A DNA stretch of 64,000 nt from the NCBI GenBank assembly GCA_001898465.1, contig MKTX01000013.1, forward strand, positions 5,001 to 69,000. Reading direction: 5' to 3'. This document shows, one piece after another, positions 53,649 through 63,145 of the stretch. Position 1 is the first letter of the stretch, and every line of letters starts with the position of its first letter. The position numbers and the translations under genes are program-made. The notes under the pieces were generated by a model. That model saw only the letters and a list, made by a program, of their open reading frames with translations, made no database searches and was not told where the DNA came from. This DNA comes from Sphingobacteriales bacterium 39-19. Lineage in GTDB: Bacteria; Bacteroidota; Bacteroidia; Chitinophagales; Chitinophagaceae.

Positions 53649-54185
53649 ATGTCAATAAAGTCTGTTGCGGTTTTTTGTGGAAGTAAATGTGGCACCCATC
53701 CTATCTTTGAAAAACATAGCAGGCAATTGGGTGAATTGCTTGCAGAAAACGGGCTTACCCTTATTTATGGTGGCGGAAATAAAGGATTGATGGCCGCAGT
53801 TGCGAACGGGGCCCTCGAAAAAAAAGGAAAAGTTGTTGGCATTATTCCAACCGTGCTTGCCGAATGGGAACATCAGCACAATGGCCTTACTGAATTGCAT
53901 ATTGTAGAAAATATGCACGCCCGAAAAAAAATGTTGTATGAAAACTGCGATGCTGCAATCATATTACCGGGTGGCTACGGCACGTTAGATGAATTGTTTG
54001 AAATGCTCACCTGGAATCAACTGCGCATCCATCATAAAGAAATTTTCTTTTTAAACAGTGCCGGTTTTTATGATCATTTGCTGGCTCATATCCAAAAAAT
54101 GGATGAGGAGCAATTTTTATATTCTCATCCATTAGAACACCTGAACCATTTGAATGAACCCCGGGATTTTCTTACCTATTTATAG
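53649..54185 (+). CDS. LOG family protein (TIGR00730, nucleoside 5'-monophosphate phosphoribohydrolase type)
   Basis: A 178-residue Rossmann-fold protein. The LOG motif PGGYGTLDELFEMLTW is present, with GGGNKGLMAAVANGAL and MHARKKMLY ahead of it. Family members release the base from N6-modified AMP, or from AMP itself. Length is normal. It converges on the small barrel gene with a 1 bp gap between stops. Confidence 0.92.
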   Translation: MSIKSVAVFCGSKCGTHPIFEKHSRQLGELLAENGLTLIYGGGNKGLMAAVANGALEKKGKVVGIIPTVLAEWEHQHNGLTELHIVENMHARKKMLYENCDAAIILPGGYGTLDELFEMLTWNQLRIHHKEIFFLNSAGFYDHLLAHIQKMDEEQFLYSHPLEHLNHLNEPRDFLTYL

Positions 54186-54186
54186 G

Positions 54187-54819
54187 TTACTTACGGTGCT
54201 GGAATAAAGCAATATTATATCCTGCCCGAATTTGGGGTATTACCCTGCCCAATCCATCAGCATAAGGAGAATTTTTATCTTTCGCCACATCAAACAGCAC
54301 AGAAATATAATAAAATGATTTATTGTATGCATCCCGGCCGCCACTATAACCGCCTCCAATTAAAAAACTGGAAGCATGTAATTTTTCTTTTTGTTCCTGG
54401 TAACCGGAGTTGGCAGCCGGCAGGTATTTAAAGTTTATAAAATTATATTCATAATGCGCCTGGAGAAATAAAAATTTCACCGGGAAAATGCGCAAAAAGG
54501 CGCCGGGGCCATAAATGGTTTGACGGGCTTTATCGCCGTACACCTGGTAATCTCTTTGTGAAATATAATTGATGTTGCCCGATATGGCTACATCGAGCCA
54601 CTTATTAAGGCTATAGCCTAAAAAAGGACTCACCCCCAACATGGTTGCGCCATTAAAAAATGAAATATTTGCCGTACCCCCGGTAAAAAGGTTTTCCTTT
54701 TTAAATCCTGATTTTTTTTCGTTGCCATCGTCATTCGATGAAGACTGTGCGAAACTGCTAAGTGATAAACAGATTGCTGTTACCAGTAAGAGAAGTTGCC
54801 TGTTATTTTTCATATTCAT
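54187..54819 (-). CDS. Small outer-membrane beta-barrel-like protein
   Basis: A 210-residue exported protein with a signal peptide ending in SFAQ. The mature part alternates aromatic and small residues (NISFFNGATMLGVSPFLGYS, GAFLRIFPVKFLFLQAHYEY) as in porin-like or opacity-type barrels, and ends on a beta strand before a short basic tail. No exact family was assigned. Its ATG overlaps the GlcD stop by 4 bp (ATGA), so the two are translationally coupled. Confidence 0.75.
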   Translation of the reverse strand: MNMKNNRQLLLLVTAICLSLSSFAQSSSNDDGNEKKSGFKKENLFTGGTANISFFNGATMLGVSPFLGYSLNKWLDVAISGNINYISQRDYQVYGDKARQTIYGPGAFLRIFPVKFLFLQAHYEYNFINFKYLPAANSGYQEQKEKLHASSFLIGGGYSGGRDAYNKSFYYISVLFDVAKDKNSPYADGLGRVIPQIRAGYNIALFQHRK

Positions 54820-56216
54820 ACGATATCAAATATTTTACCGGGGTTAAGAATATTATGTGGATCAAATGTTTTTTTTATTCCCCGCATCAGTTCGAGTTCA
54901 ATGGGATTAAATACAATATCCATATACTCTTTTTGTACAAGACCTATGCCATGCTCGCCGCTGATGGTACCTCCCAATTGTTTTACCAGGGTAAACAATG
55001 CTCTTAAAGCAGGAATTACTTCGGGATTGTTGAGGCTGTAGATACTGCCCGGTTTTTTAATCCGGATGTGCAAATTTCCATCGCCGGCATGGCCATAACA
55101 TACTACATCAAAATCATATTCCTTCCCCAGTTGTTTCACGCCTTTTATTAAGGCCGGTAATTCGGCACGGGGTACTACGGTATCTTCTTCAATAGTATAC
55201 CCGTCAATTTTTACAGCTTCGGCAACCCGCCTCCGTAATTTCCAAAGTTCTGCTTTTTGCACAGCATCATCTGCAAAAAATATTTCGCCGCAATCATATT
55301 CAGCCAATATGGTTGCTATGGATTCCATTTCCTGCATCAGGGTTTCCATATGGTTACCATCTACCTCCACAATTAAATGGGCAGCCACATCATCGCCCAC
55401 CGGAACGGCGGTACTATCTACAAAACGGCTTACTATTTTAAGGGCATCTATTTCTACCAATTCCATGGCGCTGGGTGTGAACCCTGCCCTGAAAACCGCA
55501 CTCACAGCTGCTCCGGCTTTTTCAATATCGGTAAAGGGAGCCAGCATCAATAAATCAAATTTTGGATACGGCAATAATTTCAAAACAATTTTTGTTACCA
55601 ATCCTAAAGTTCCTTCACTGCCCACAATCAATTGTGTTAAATTATAACCGGTTGAATTTTTTAACACATTGGAACCGGTCCAGATAATTTCACCATTGGC
55701 CAGCACTACCTGCAGGTTCAGCACATAATCTTTTACTACCCCATATTTCACGGCTTTGGGGCCCCCGCTGTTTTCGGCAATATTACCTCCAATAAAACAA
55801 CTGCCCCGGCTGCTGGGGTCGGGCGGATAAAATAACCCTTTTTCTTTTACTGCATTTTGTAATACTTCTGTAATAACGCCGGGCTCGGTAGTTACCTGTA
55901 AATTTCTTTCATCTATTTCTATAATACGGTTCATTCTTTCAAAGGATACCAGCACCCCACCCCGGTGTGGCAGGGCGCCGCCGCTTAAGCCGGTTCCGGC
56001 TCCTCTTGCCGTTACGGGAATTTTATTTTCATTGCAAACTTTCATTACAGCGCTCAACTCTTCGGCGGTTTGGGGTTTGATAACAATGGCCGGCAGGAAA
56101 ACTAAGTTTTCGGTTTCGTCCCGCCCGTATTTCTGCCTGCTTTCGTCATCAGTAAATACATAACTGCTTCCTAAAATATCCTGAAACCGGGGAACAAAGG
56201 AAAGGTATTGCGCCAT
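54816..56216 (-). CDS. FAD-binding oxidase, GlcD type (glycolate/D-lactate dehydrogenase family)
   Basis: A 466-residue flavoenzyme. The FAD-binding PCMH domain has PVTARGAGTGLSGGALPHRG and IGGNIAENSGGPKAVKYGVV; the C-terminal domain carries GHAGDGNLH and GTISGEHGIGLVQK. It oxidises a 2-hydroxy acid such as glycolate or D-lactate. No GlcE or GlcF partner gene is adjacent, so it is more like the single-subunit D-lactate dehydrogenases. Confidence 0.92.
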   Translation of the reverse strand: MAQYLSFVPRFQDILGSSYVFTDDESRQKYGRDETENLVFLPAIVIKPQTAEELSAVMKVCNENKIPVTARGAGTGLSGGALPHRGGVLVSFERMNRIIEIDERNLQVTTEPGVITEVLQNAVKEKGLFYPPDPSSRGSCFIGGNIAENSGGPKAVKYGVVKDYVLNLQVVLANGEIIWTGSNVLKNSTGYNLTQLIVGSEGTLGLVTKIVLKLLPYPKFDLLMLAPFTDIEKAGAAVSAVFRAGFTPSAMELVEIDALKIVSRFVDSTAVPVGDDVAAHLIVEVDGNHMETLMQEMESIATILAEYDCGEIFFADDAVQKAELWKLRRRVAEAVKIDGYTIEEDTVVPRAELPALIKGVKQLGKEYDFDVVCYGHAGDGNLHIRIKKPGSIYSLNNPEVIPALRALFTLVKQLGGTISGEHGIGLVQKEYMDIVFNPIELELMRGIKKTFDPHNILNPGKIFDIV

Positions 56217-56260
56217 GAAAAAAATTTGTGCAAAAATCGTAAAAATAAATGAGGAAATTT

Positions 56261-57307
56261 TTAGAATTTAGGGCAAAGGGCCTGCCTGTTTACATTGGCC
56301 GGGTAATACCCGTTTTTTACCAGGCTAAATTCAAAGGCTCCTCTTGAATTATTAAATGATTTTAAGCGGGATAATGTAACATCGTAACTAAAGGTAAACT
56401 TAAGCCCGTTTAATTGAAATCCGGCAGCCGGTATCACTGCATCTTTATACCGGTAGTAAGCGCCAAACAGGAGCTGCTTATCATCGTATTCTGATAAGTT
56501 GTAACTCGCCATGGCACCGCCGGTTATTTCCATCGATTTTGCCTGGGTGGTAAAATAAATATTGGGGTTCAGAATAAGGTTATCCTGCACTTTTAAAATA
56601 CCATTGATGAATGCGATATGCCGCATGGGAATAATATTATCGGCGCCGGTTTCATTAAAAAATGTTTCTGTAGGTTTATTTACATGATGCACTGAATATC
56701 CAAAATTCAGGTAAATATCTTCGGTAGGAAAATAAGCATAGTTCATACCCACCTGCATATCAAAATAACTCACATTATTATTGGTGAGGGTAACAGAAGT
56801 GGGCAATGAATTATCGAAGAACTTTCCATCAAACTGGTCGGGAAATTTCAACTGGCTTTGATCAATTCTTTTATTGGCCCATCCCAGGTTAAAACCGGCA
56901 CTTAACAAACTGCTAAGCCCCAGCATTTGATGATAGGCCAGGGATCCGTAAATTTTTGTGGATCGTAAACTTCCGCTACCTGCCACATCGTTGAGAATAA
57001 CAGCGCCCAGGCCCAGCCAGCCATTTTCTAATTTATCTCTCATTACCTGTGCATCGGCAAAAATGCTTTGGGTTTTATAGGGTACCGCCATGATATTGCT
57101 CCACTGGTTGCGGTACTGCACACCCAGGCGATAGTCTGCATCGGGTATAAAACCTGTATTGGCCGGGTTGGTGGTTAATGGCGAATTAAAGAACTGGGAA
57201 AAATGCAGGTCCTGGGCATATCCTCTTGTTATCATACTATACAGTACAATAATACTTATTCCAGATATTTTTTTACAGATCTTCATTATTTTATTGAATG
57301 CATTCAT
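56261..57307 (-). CDS. PorP/SprF family outer-membrane protein of type IX secretion
   Basis: A 348-residue outer-membrane barrel. After a signal peptide ending in GYAQ comes the family signature DLHFSQFFNSPLTTNPANTG, followed by YRNQW, and a series of beta strands to the C-terminus. Family knowledge: PorP/SprF proteins are anchors or partners for substrates with a type B sorting domain. Here it begins 3 bp after such a substrate gene, the standard pair. Confidence 0.94.
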   Translation of the reverse strand: MNAFNKIMKICKKISGISIIVLYSMITRGYAQDLHFSQFFNSPLTTNPANTGFIPDADYRLGVQYRNQWSNIMAVPYKTQSIFADAQVMRDKLENGWLGLGAVILNDVAGSGSLRSTKIYGSLAYHQMLGLSSLLSAGFNLGWANKRIDQSQLKFPDQFDGKFFDNSLPTSVTLTNNNVSYFDMQVGMNYAYFPTEDIYLNFGYSVHHVNKPTETFFNETGADNIIPMRHIAFINGILKVQDNLILNPNIYFTTQAKSMEITGGAMASYNLSEYDDKQLLFGAYYRYKDAVIPAAGFQLNGLKFTFSYDVTLSRLKSFNNSRGAFEFSLVKNGYYPANVNRQALCPKF

Positions 57308-57310
57308 AGT

Positions 57311-60300
57311 CTATCTCAGCAAGGTGATATCACCTGTTTTCCTGTATTTTTTTCCATCACTAAAAATTACATCCAGGGTGTACGTGTACACATCCATGGG
57401 TTGTAATTTTCCTTTGTAGGTACCATCCCATCCCAATTTCCTGTTTTCACTGTGAAAGATTAATTGACCCCAGCGATTATAAATATTCCAATCCATTTTT
57501 TCAATTCCAAATCCCCGAACCAAAATGCTGGCATTCTCACCAAACTTACCCGGTGTAAATGCATTGGGAACATCCAGTAACGGTTCAATGATCGTGCGAA
57601 CCTGTAATTGAAAAGTATCGGTACAATTATATTTGTTATAGGCTACCAGCTCAGCAGTAAAAATACCGGTTGCATTATACAGGTGCCTGGGGTTAATTTC
57701 AGTAGCTGATTCACCATCACCAAAATTCCATAGGTAATGGCTGGCTCCCGTAGATTGATTGGTGAATTGTGTAAAGGTATTTGACGCAGGCGGGTTGGGC
57801 GCCCAGGTAGCCTGGGCATGCGGCTTATCAGAAACAATGATGGTAAAATAAGCAGAAGTATCTCTTTTATTACAAGTACTGGTATCAATGGCGATCAGGC
57901 GCACCCGGTATGTACCGGGATTCTGATACAAATGAGTATGTGTAATATTGCCATTGGCAGATGTTGTATTATCTCCATACTCCCAAATAAAATCAGTACC
58001 TGCCAGCGATTCATTGGTAAAAATTGCGTTATAAGGAGCGCATCCTGAAGGCGATGTAGTAAAGCGGGCATCAACCAAAGGATTAATACGTACTATTTGC
58101 GTATCTGCTAAAGGTGAATTACAAAAATTATCATCGTGCAATTGCAATATCACGGTATAAGTTCCTGCCTGGCTATAACTATGAGAACGTGGCGGAGAAA
58201 TACCTGCCGTTTCTTTTGGAGAGCCATCTCCATAATCCCAGGTAAATGAGTTGGCATTAAAGTTAGGCGGTGTGCCCGTACTTGTATTGGTAAACAATAC
58301 GCCTAAAGATTCGCAGGGCTGGGTTTTTGCCCAGTTGAAATTTACGTTTGCCCTGTTATTACCTACTTTGATGGTAATGTAAGAAGTATCCCTAATGTTA
58401 CAGGTAGCGCTATCTTCAGCAATAAGCATGGCCGTATAAGAGCCTACCGTGTTATACAAATGAGAGCTGGTATTGGCAGTAGTCGTATCATACCTGTTTG
58501 GAGCATGGCCAAAGTCCCAGTAATATTTTTTTCCTTTTTTTAAAGTATCTGAAAATAAAACAGTTTCGCCGGTACAGATGATGGTATCAGTTGTTACGCC
58601 ATCTACAGTTGCTTTAATTGCGGCACCTACGCCGGCAAAATTCATATCGATTTTTACTACGGCCAGGTTGTATCCATTTAAACTATTACAAGTATAAGCG
58701 CCGGGTGTAATCGGGAAATTGCCATTGGCACATTCGCCGCAAATGGCCTGGTAAATAATTCCATTTTCATCAAAACGGCTGGTACCTCCATCCACATGTT
58801 CGCCGGTGGCATTGGGGCTGTATTTTCCAAAATGCGAACCAAACAATTGGCTTTGGGCATTGCGCTGTAGTACAAAAAAATAAAAATCACGGGCATCGGG
58901 GGGTGGAATACCCGCCAGTGGGTTTACTTCGGGAAGATTTTGAGTAGTACCCGATTCATAATTTAAATTTAAGCCGCCACCCCAGCCAGATACATATACA
59001 TTTTCACAACGGTCAACTAAAAAAGCAACAGGTGATATATTGGGATTTGTAGAAACGGTGCCAAAAACGGTAGAATATTCAAAGGCAGATAAATCGGATT
59101 TTAACTTACTGATGAATTGCCTGGCACCCGGATTGGAATATACTGCATTCTGAACGGGCCAGGACCCGGTGGAAGTACCCATGATATAAGGGTAACCATG
59201 CTTATCGAATTTTAAACCGTATATCAGATCGATACCCCCTGTTCCAAAATAAGATGTTTTAATAATGGCGCTTCCATCATTTTTTAAAATGGTAATAAAC
59301 CCGTCTGCCACACCCCCACTATAAGCAGGATAAAGCACATTTGTTTTATTGCCGGGTAAACCTGCTGCGCTTGATGTGGCGCCACCAATGTATAAATTAT
59401 TATCTACCGGGTTTATACTTGCTACAAAACAGGCATCATTTCCATCTCCGCCAAAATAGGTAGAAAATAACAGGCTGCTTAAGTTGTTATTAAATTTAAG
59501 GATCACGCCATCCTGGTCTCCCCCGCCTTGTACAGATTGTACGGCACCGGGGGTAACCGGAAAGTTTGTGGACCGGGTGCAGGAAGCTACAAATACATTG
59601 CCCGCCTTATCTAAAATCACTTCACTGCGGGCATCATCACCATAATTTCTCCGCAGGCTCTCGGCACCCCCGGGGGGTTCGTATTTAGGCCTGATGTTCA
59701 CACCATCTCTCCCGGTACCTCCAATGATTACAGAACCTAATAAATTATTTCCGGCTGCATTGAGTTTGGTAATTACAATATCAAAATCGCCCCGGGGCCC
59801 ATATAAGTCAGAAGCTGTAAGGGTGGGATAATTTGAAGAAGCCGAACGGCCGGCAATATAGAGATTGCCCTGTGCATCACAAATAAGGCTATGTGGTTGT
59901 TCATTATTGTTACCCCCTATGTAAGTAGAAAATAAACGCTGGGCATTGATAGCGGCAAATTTGGTAATACCCATATCAAAGCCGGTGATATTCCCCTCGT
60001 TGGCACCGCCGCCAAAAGTACCATCATAAGCCCCGGCCGTTACCGGGTAGCCTGCGCTAAAAACAATCCCCCCGGCATATAAAGTGCCGCCCGGGCCGGG
60101 TGTAGCTGTATATCCCCAGTTATCGGCGGTACTCCCACTAAAACTGGAAAAAACGATTACGGGGTCTATCACCAAAGTTTGGCTGTGGTCATAATCATCT
60201 ACTTTAAAACTTACTATATTATTTTTTAAAACGTAGCGTGCCGAAACTTCAATGGGTTTTCCAATACCGGATTGGTAGCTATACGGTTTTAATTCAGCAA

Positions 60301-60901
60301 TTTCACCTACCGGGGTCGTAAGCATAAGATCGCCATTTTTTATAGAAAGCTTAGGCCCTTCATATTGCATGGCAATGGCATTTACATTGCCTCCGGGCTT
60401 TACAATAAAATCATATTTCAGGTGGGTGCCATTGCTGTAATAACGTACATCAATATTAGGATAAATATCAGGATAGGTAATACTGTAATAAATTTTACAA
60501 TCGCTTGCCCATTTGGATTTATCATTTCCAATAAAATAATTATTATAACTATCCAATGGTTTTTCGGGCAAAGATTTTACATTTTTCCGGGCGCCCGATA
60601 ATTTCATTTTATAGGCAAAAGAGTGAAGGGTATAGAGGATATTGGGCGCCTGCTCTTTTTCACTGAGCTCACCATGAAAATAGGCATACATTTTTTTTAC
60701 TTCATCGGGTTGATGCAATAAAACGGTAAACCCGCCGTCTTCTAAAAAAAAGGAGCCGGTATTAAAATCGCCCCGGTAATTTACGGGAGAAGGCCACTGT
60801 CCTTTGTTTTCAATAAACTCTACCTGGGCTTGTAAATACAATGGAATGCCGAACAAAGACAAAATAAGGGTACAAAAAATTATTTTAAAATTTCTACTCA
60901 A
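57311..60901 (-). CDS. Giant PKD-repeat adhesin with type IX secretion (type B) C-terminal domain
   Basis: A 1196-residue secreted protein. Signal peptide ending in LQAQ, an N-terminal DUF7948-type domain (FIENKGQWPSPVNYRGDF), and a beta-propeller-like region with SBBP-type repeats (about 255-720; repeated FSTYFGG-like units). Four PKD domains follow (about 745-1090; FTWDYGDGS, FIWEYGDNT, YLWNFGDGE). The last ~90 residues form a gliding-motility-associated sorting domain (VPNAFTPGKFGENASIL, YNRWGQLIFHS, WDGTYKGK). It is exported through the type IX system and attached at the surface with the adjacent PorP/SprF protein. The start is TTG. Confidence 0.93.
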   Translation of the reverse strand: MSRNFKIIFCTLILSLFGIPLYLQAQVEFIENKGQWPSPVNYRGDFNTGSFFLEDGGFTVLLHQPDEVKKMYAYFHGELSEKEQAPNILYTLHSFAYKMKLSGARKNVKSLPEKPLDSYNNYFIGNDKSKWASDCKIYYSITYPDIYPNIDVRYYSNGTHLKYDFIVKPGGNVNAIAMQYEGPKLSIKNGDLMLTTPVGEIAELKPYSYQSGIGKPIEVSARYVLKNNIVSFKVDDYDHSQTLVIDPVIVFSSFSGSTADNWGYTATPGPGGTLYAGGIVFSAGYPVTAGAYDGTFGGGANEGNITGFDMGITKFAAINAQRLFSTYIGGNNNEQPHSLICDAQGNLYIAGRSASSNYPTLTASDLYGPRGDFDIVITKLNAAGNNLLGSVIIGGTGRDGVNIRPKYEPPGGAESLRRNYGDDARSEVILDKAGNVFVASCTRSTNFPVTPGAVQSVQGGGDQDGVILKFNNNLSSLLFSTYFGGDGNDACFVASINPVDNNLYIGGATSSAAGLPGNKTNVLYPAYSGGVADGFITILKNDGSAIIKTSYFGTGGIDLIYGLKFDKHGYPYIMGTSTGSWPVQNAVYSNPGARQFISKLKSDLSAFEYSTVFGTVSTNPNISPVAFLVDRCENVYVSGWGGGLNLNYESGTTQNLPEVNPLAGIPPPDARDFYFFVLQRNAQSQLFGSHFGKYSPNATGEHVDGGTSRFDENGIIYQAICGECANGNFPITPGAYTCNSLNGYNLAVVKIDMNFAGVGAAIKATVDGVTTDTIICTGETVLFSDTLKKGKKYYWDFGHAPNRYDTTTANTSSHLYNTVGSYTAMLIAEDSATCNIRDTSYITIKVGNNRANVNFNWAKTQPCESLGVLFTNTSTGTPPNFNANSFTWDYGDGSPKETAGISPPRSHSYSQAGTYTVILQLHDDNFCNSPLADTQIVRINPLVDARFTTSPSGCAPYNAIFTNESLAGTDFIWEYGDNTTSANGNITHTHLYQNPGTYRVRLIAIDTSTCNKRDTSAYFTIIVSDKPHAQATWAPNPPASNTFTQFTNQSTGASHYLWNFGDGESATEINPRHLYNATGIFTAELVAYNKYNCTDTFQLQVRTIIEPLLDVPNAFTPGKFGENASILVRGFGIEKMDWNIYNRWGQLIFHSENRKLGWDGTYKGKLQPMDVYTYTLDVIFSDGKKYRKTGDITLLR

Positions 60902-61005
60902 GGTGGTGTTTATTTACATATACAAATTACAGCATTAAAACTAAGATTCCAATCCAATTAATTAAACCCCCGCTTTTTTAAGCCTGATTTAACGATTAAT
61001 TGAAA

Positions 61006-63123
61006 TTACCCAACTTTACTCCATTTGGTTTTTGCTTTTTGCTGTTGCAAATAGTTTTTAATCATAATATGCCCGGGGTTTTCTAATTCCGGGTCGGTAC
61101 TGAGTATATTTTCTACGGATGCCCTGGCGGCTTCTAAAGCTGCTTTATCATTTACCAAACTGGCTAGTTTAAATTGTACAGCGCCGCTTTGCCGGGTGCC
61201 TTCAATTTCGCCCGGCCCACGCATTTCCAGGTCTTTTTCAGCAATTTCAAAACCATTGCCGGTGGCTACCATTATCTTCATCCTTTCGTAAGCATCATTA
61301 CCCAGTTTTCTGCCGGTAAGCAAGATGCAATAGCTCTGATCACTACCCCTTCCTACCCGCCCCCGCAACTGGTGCAATTGAGATAAACCAAATTTTTCTG
61401 CACTTTCAATTACCATTACCGATGCATTGGGTACATTCACGCCCACTTCTATCACCGTTGTGCTAACCATAATTTGGGTATCGCCGCTGATGAAGCGTTT
61501 CATATTTACCTCTTTTTGCAGCGCCGGTTGCTTACCATGTACCATGCTTATCCAATACCGGGGTTCGGGAAAAAAAGCTTTTACTTCTTCGTACCCTTTA
61601 TATAAATTTTCATAATCCAGCTTACTGCTTTCTTCAATGAGCGGATAAATGAAATAAGCCTGCCTGCCTTTACTTATTTCTGCCCTTACAAAATCCATAA
61701 CCCGGGGGCGGGCTGCTTCATTATAATGCATCGTGGTAATGGGTTTCCTGCCCGGTGGCAATTCATCCATCACACTATAGTCCAGGTCGCCATAAGCGGT
61801 AAGGGCCAGGGTCCTGGGGATGGGCGTTGCCGTCATAACCAAAACGTGTGGGGGAATTTCATTCTTTGCCCAAAGCATGGCCCGCTGTGCTACGCCAAAT
61901 TTATGTTGCTCATCTACCACGGCAAAACCCAGGTTTTTAAAAATCACTTTTTTTTCTATTACTGCGTGGGTGCCGATTAAAATATGAATAGTACCGCCGG
62001 CACAGCCGGCCAGTATTTTTTTTCTTTCTTTAGCGGGCGTCGACCCGGTGAGTAAAGCAATTTGCAAAGGCAAGTGGGTAATATAAGAACGGATACTTTC
62101 AAAATGTTGCGATGCCAGTACTTCGGTAGGCGCCATGATCACACTTTGAAAATTATTATCTGCCGCCAGCAGCATGCCCATAAAAGCTACCATGGTTTTG
62201 CCACTGCCCACATCGCCCTGCAGCAAGCGGTTCATTTGCCGCCCGCTGGCTGTATCCTGCCTCAGTTCTTTGATTACTTTTTTTTGTGCCTGGGTAAGCG
62301 TAAAAGGAAGATGGTGGTTATAAAATTCATTAAAGAGGTTGCCTACTACAGAAAAGATAAAGCCTTTACTAAAACGGTGCCGGCGCATTTTTATCAATTG
62401 CATACGCAATTGCCCGTAAAACAATTCTTCAAACTTAAGCCGGCGCAAAGCTTGCTGATACATTTTTTCTGAAACAGGAAAATGAATTTGCCGGTAAGCA
62501 TCAAAACGGGAAATGAGTTTATATTGCTTTAGGATATCACCCGGGATATTTTCGGGGATATCTTTTTCAGTAAGTTTTTGTAATAGTTCGCTGCTGTATT
62601 TTGCAAAACCGGCTCCTGTAAGGCCCCTGGCTTTTAATTTTTCGGTAGAGGGATAAATGGGTTCCAGCGATTGTTTACCGCCTGCCTGATGCCGGCTAAA
62701 ATTTTCTATATCAGGATGGGCAATTTGGGCTTTGCCCATAAAAAAACCGGGCTTACCAAAAACCAAATAGGTATTGCCCACATGAATGGCTTTTTGAACC
62801 CATGCAATACCCTGGAACCACACCAGTTCCAATAAGCCGGTATCATCTTTTAATAAGCCCACCAACCGCCTGCTGCGCCCGGAACCCATAATTTCTAATT
62901 GCAATAATTTCCCGGATACATAAGCATAATCCTGGTTGGGCTGAATGGAAGCAATTTTATCAACCCGGGTGCGGTCAATATGCCTGTAGGGAAAATGCTC
63001 CAGTAAATCTTTAAAGGTTACAATATTTAATTCGGAACGCAACAGTTCGCTCCGCTGGCTGTTGATACCCTGCAGGTACCCGATAGGATTTTGTAATATT
63101 GATATCGTAGGCGTGGCATCCAC
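61006..63123 (-). CDS. recG: ATP-dependent DNA helicase RecG
   Basis: A 705-residue branch-migration helicase that remodels stalled forks and Holliday junctions. Wedge (OB) domain at about 70-190, Walker A LLQGDVGSGKTMVA, motif II VVDEQHKFGVAQR, motif III MTATPIPRTLALT, and motif VI QLRGRVGRGSDQSYC with the TRG-like end GTRQSG. GTG 63123 was chosen because it gives a normal N-terminus (IGYLQGINSQRSELL close to the start). A start at 63222 would overlap the upstream gene by 77 bp. Both starts are possible. Confidence 0.95.
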   Translation of the reverse strand: MDATPTISILQNPIGYLQGINSQRSELLRSELNIVTFKDLLEHFPYRHIDRTRVDKIASIQPNQDYAYVSGKLLQLEIMGSGRSRRLVGLLKDDTGLLELVWFQGIAWVQKAIHVGNTYLVFGKPGFFMGKAQIAHPDIENFSRHQAGGKQSLEPIYPSTEKLKARGLTGAGFAKYSSELLQKLTEKDIPENIPGDILKQYKLISRFDAYRQIHFPVSEKMYQQALRRLKFEELFYGQLRMQLIKMRRHRFSKGFIFSVVGNLFNEFYNHHLPFTLTQAQKKVIKELRQDTASGRQMNRLLQGDVGSGKTMVAFMGMLLAADNNFQSVIMAPTEVLASQHFESIRSYITHLPLQIALLTGSTPAKERKKILAGCAGGTIHILIGTHAVIEKKVIFKNLGFAVVDEQHKFGVAQRAMLWAKNEIPPHVLVMTATPIPRTLALTAYGDLDYSVMDELPPGRKPITTMHYNEAARPRVMDFVRAEISKGRQAYFIYPLIEESSKLDYENLYKGYEEVKAFFPEPRYWISMVHGKQPALQKEVNMKRFISGDTQIMVSTTVIEVGVNVPNASVMVIESAEKFGLSQLHQLRGRVGRGSDQSYCILLTGRKLGNDAYERMKIMVATGNGFEIAEKDLEMRGPGEIEGTRQSGAVQFKLASLVNDKAALEAARASVENILSTDPELENPGHIMIKNYLQQQKAKTKWSKVG

Positions 63124-63145
63124 AACTATTGAGTAAAAGATTTCC

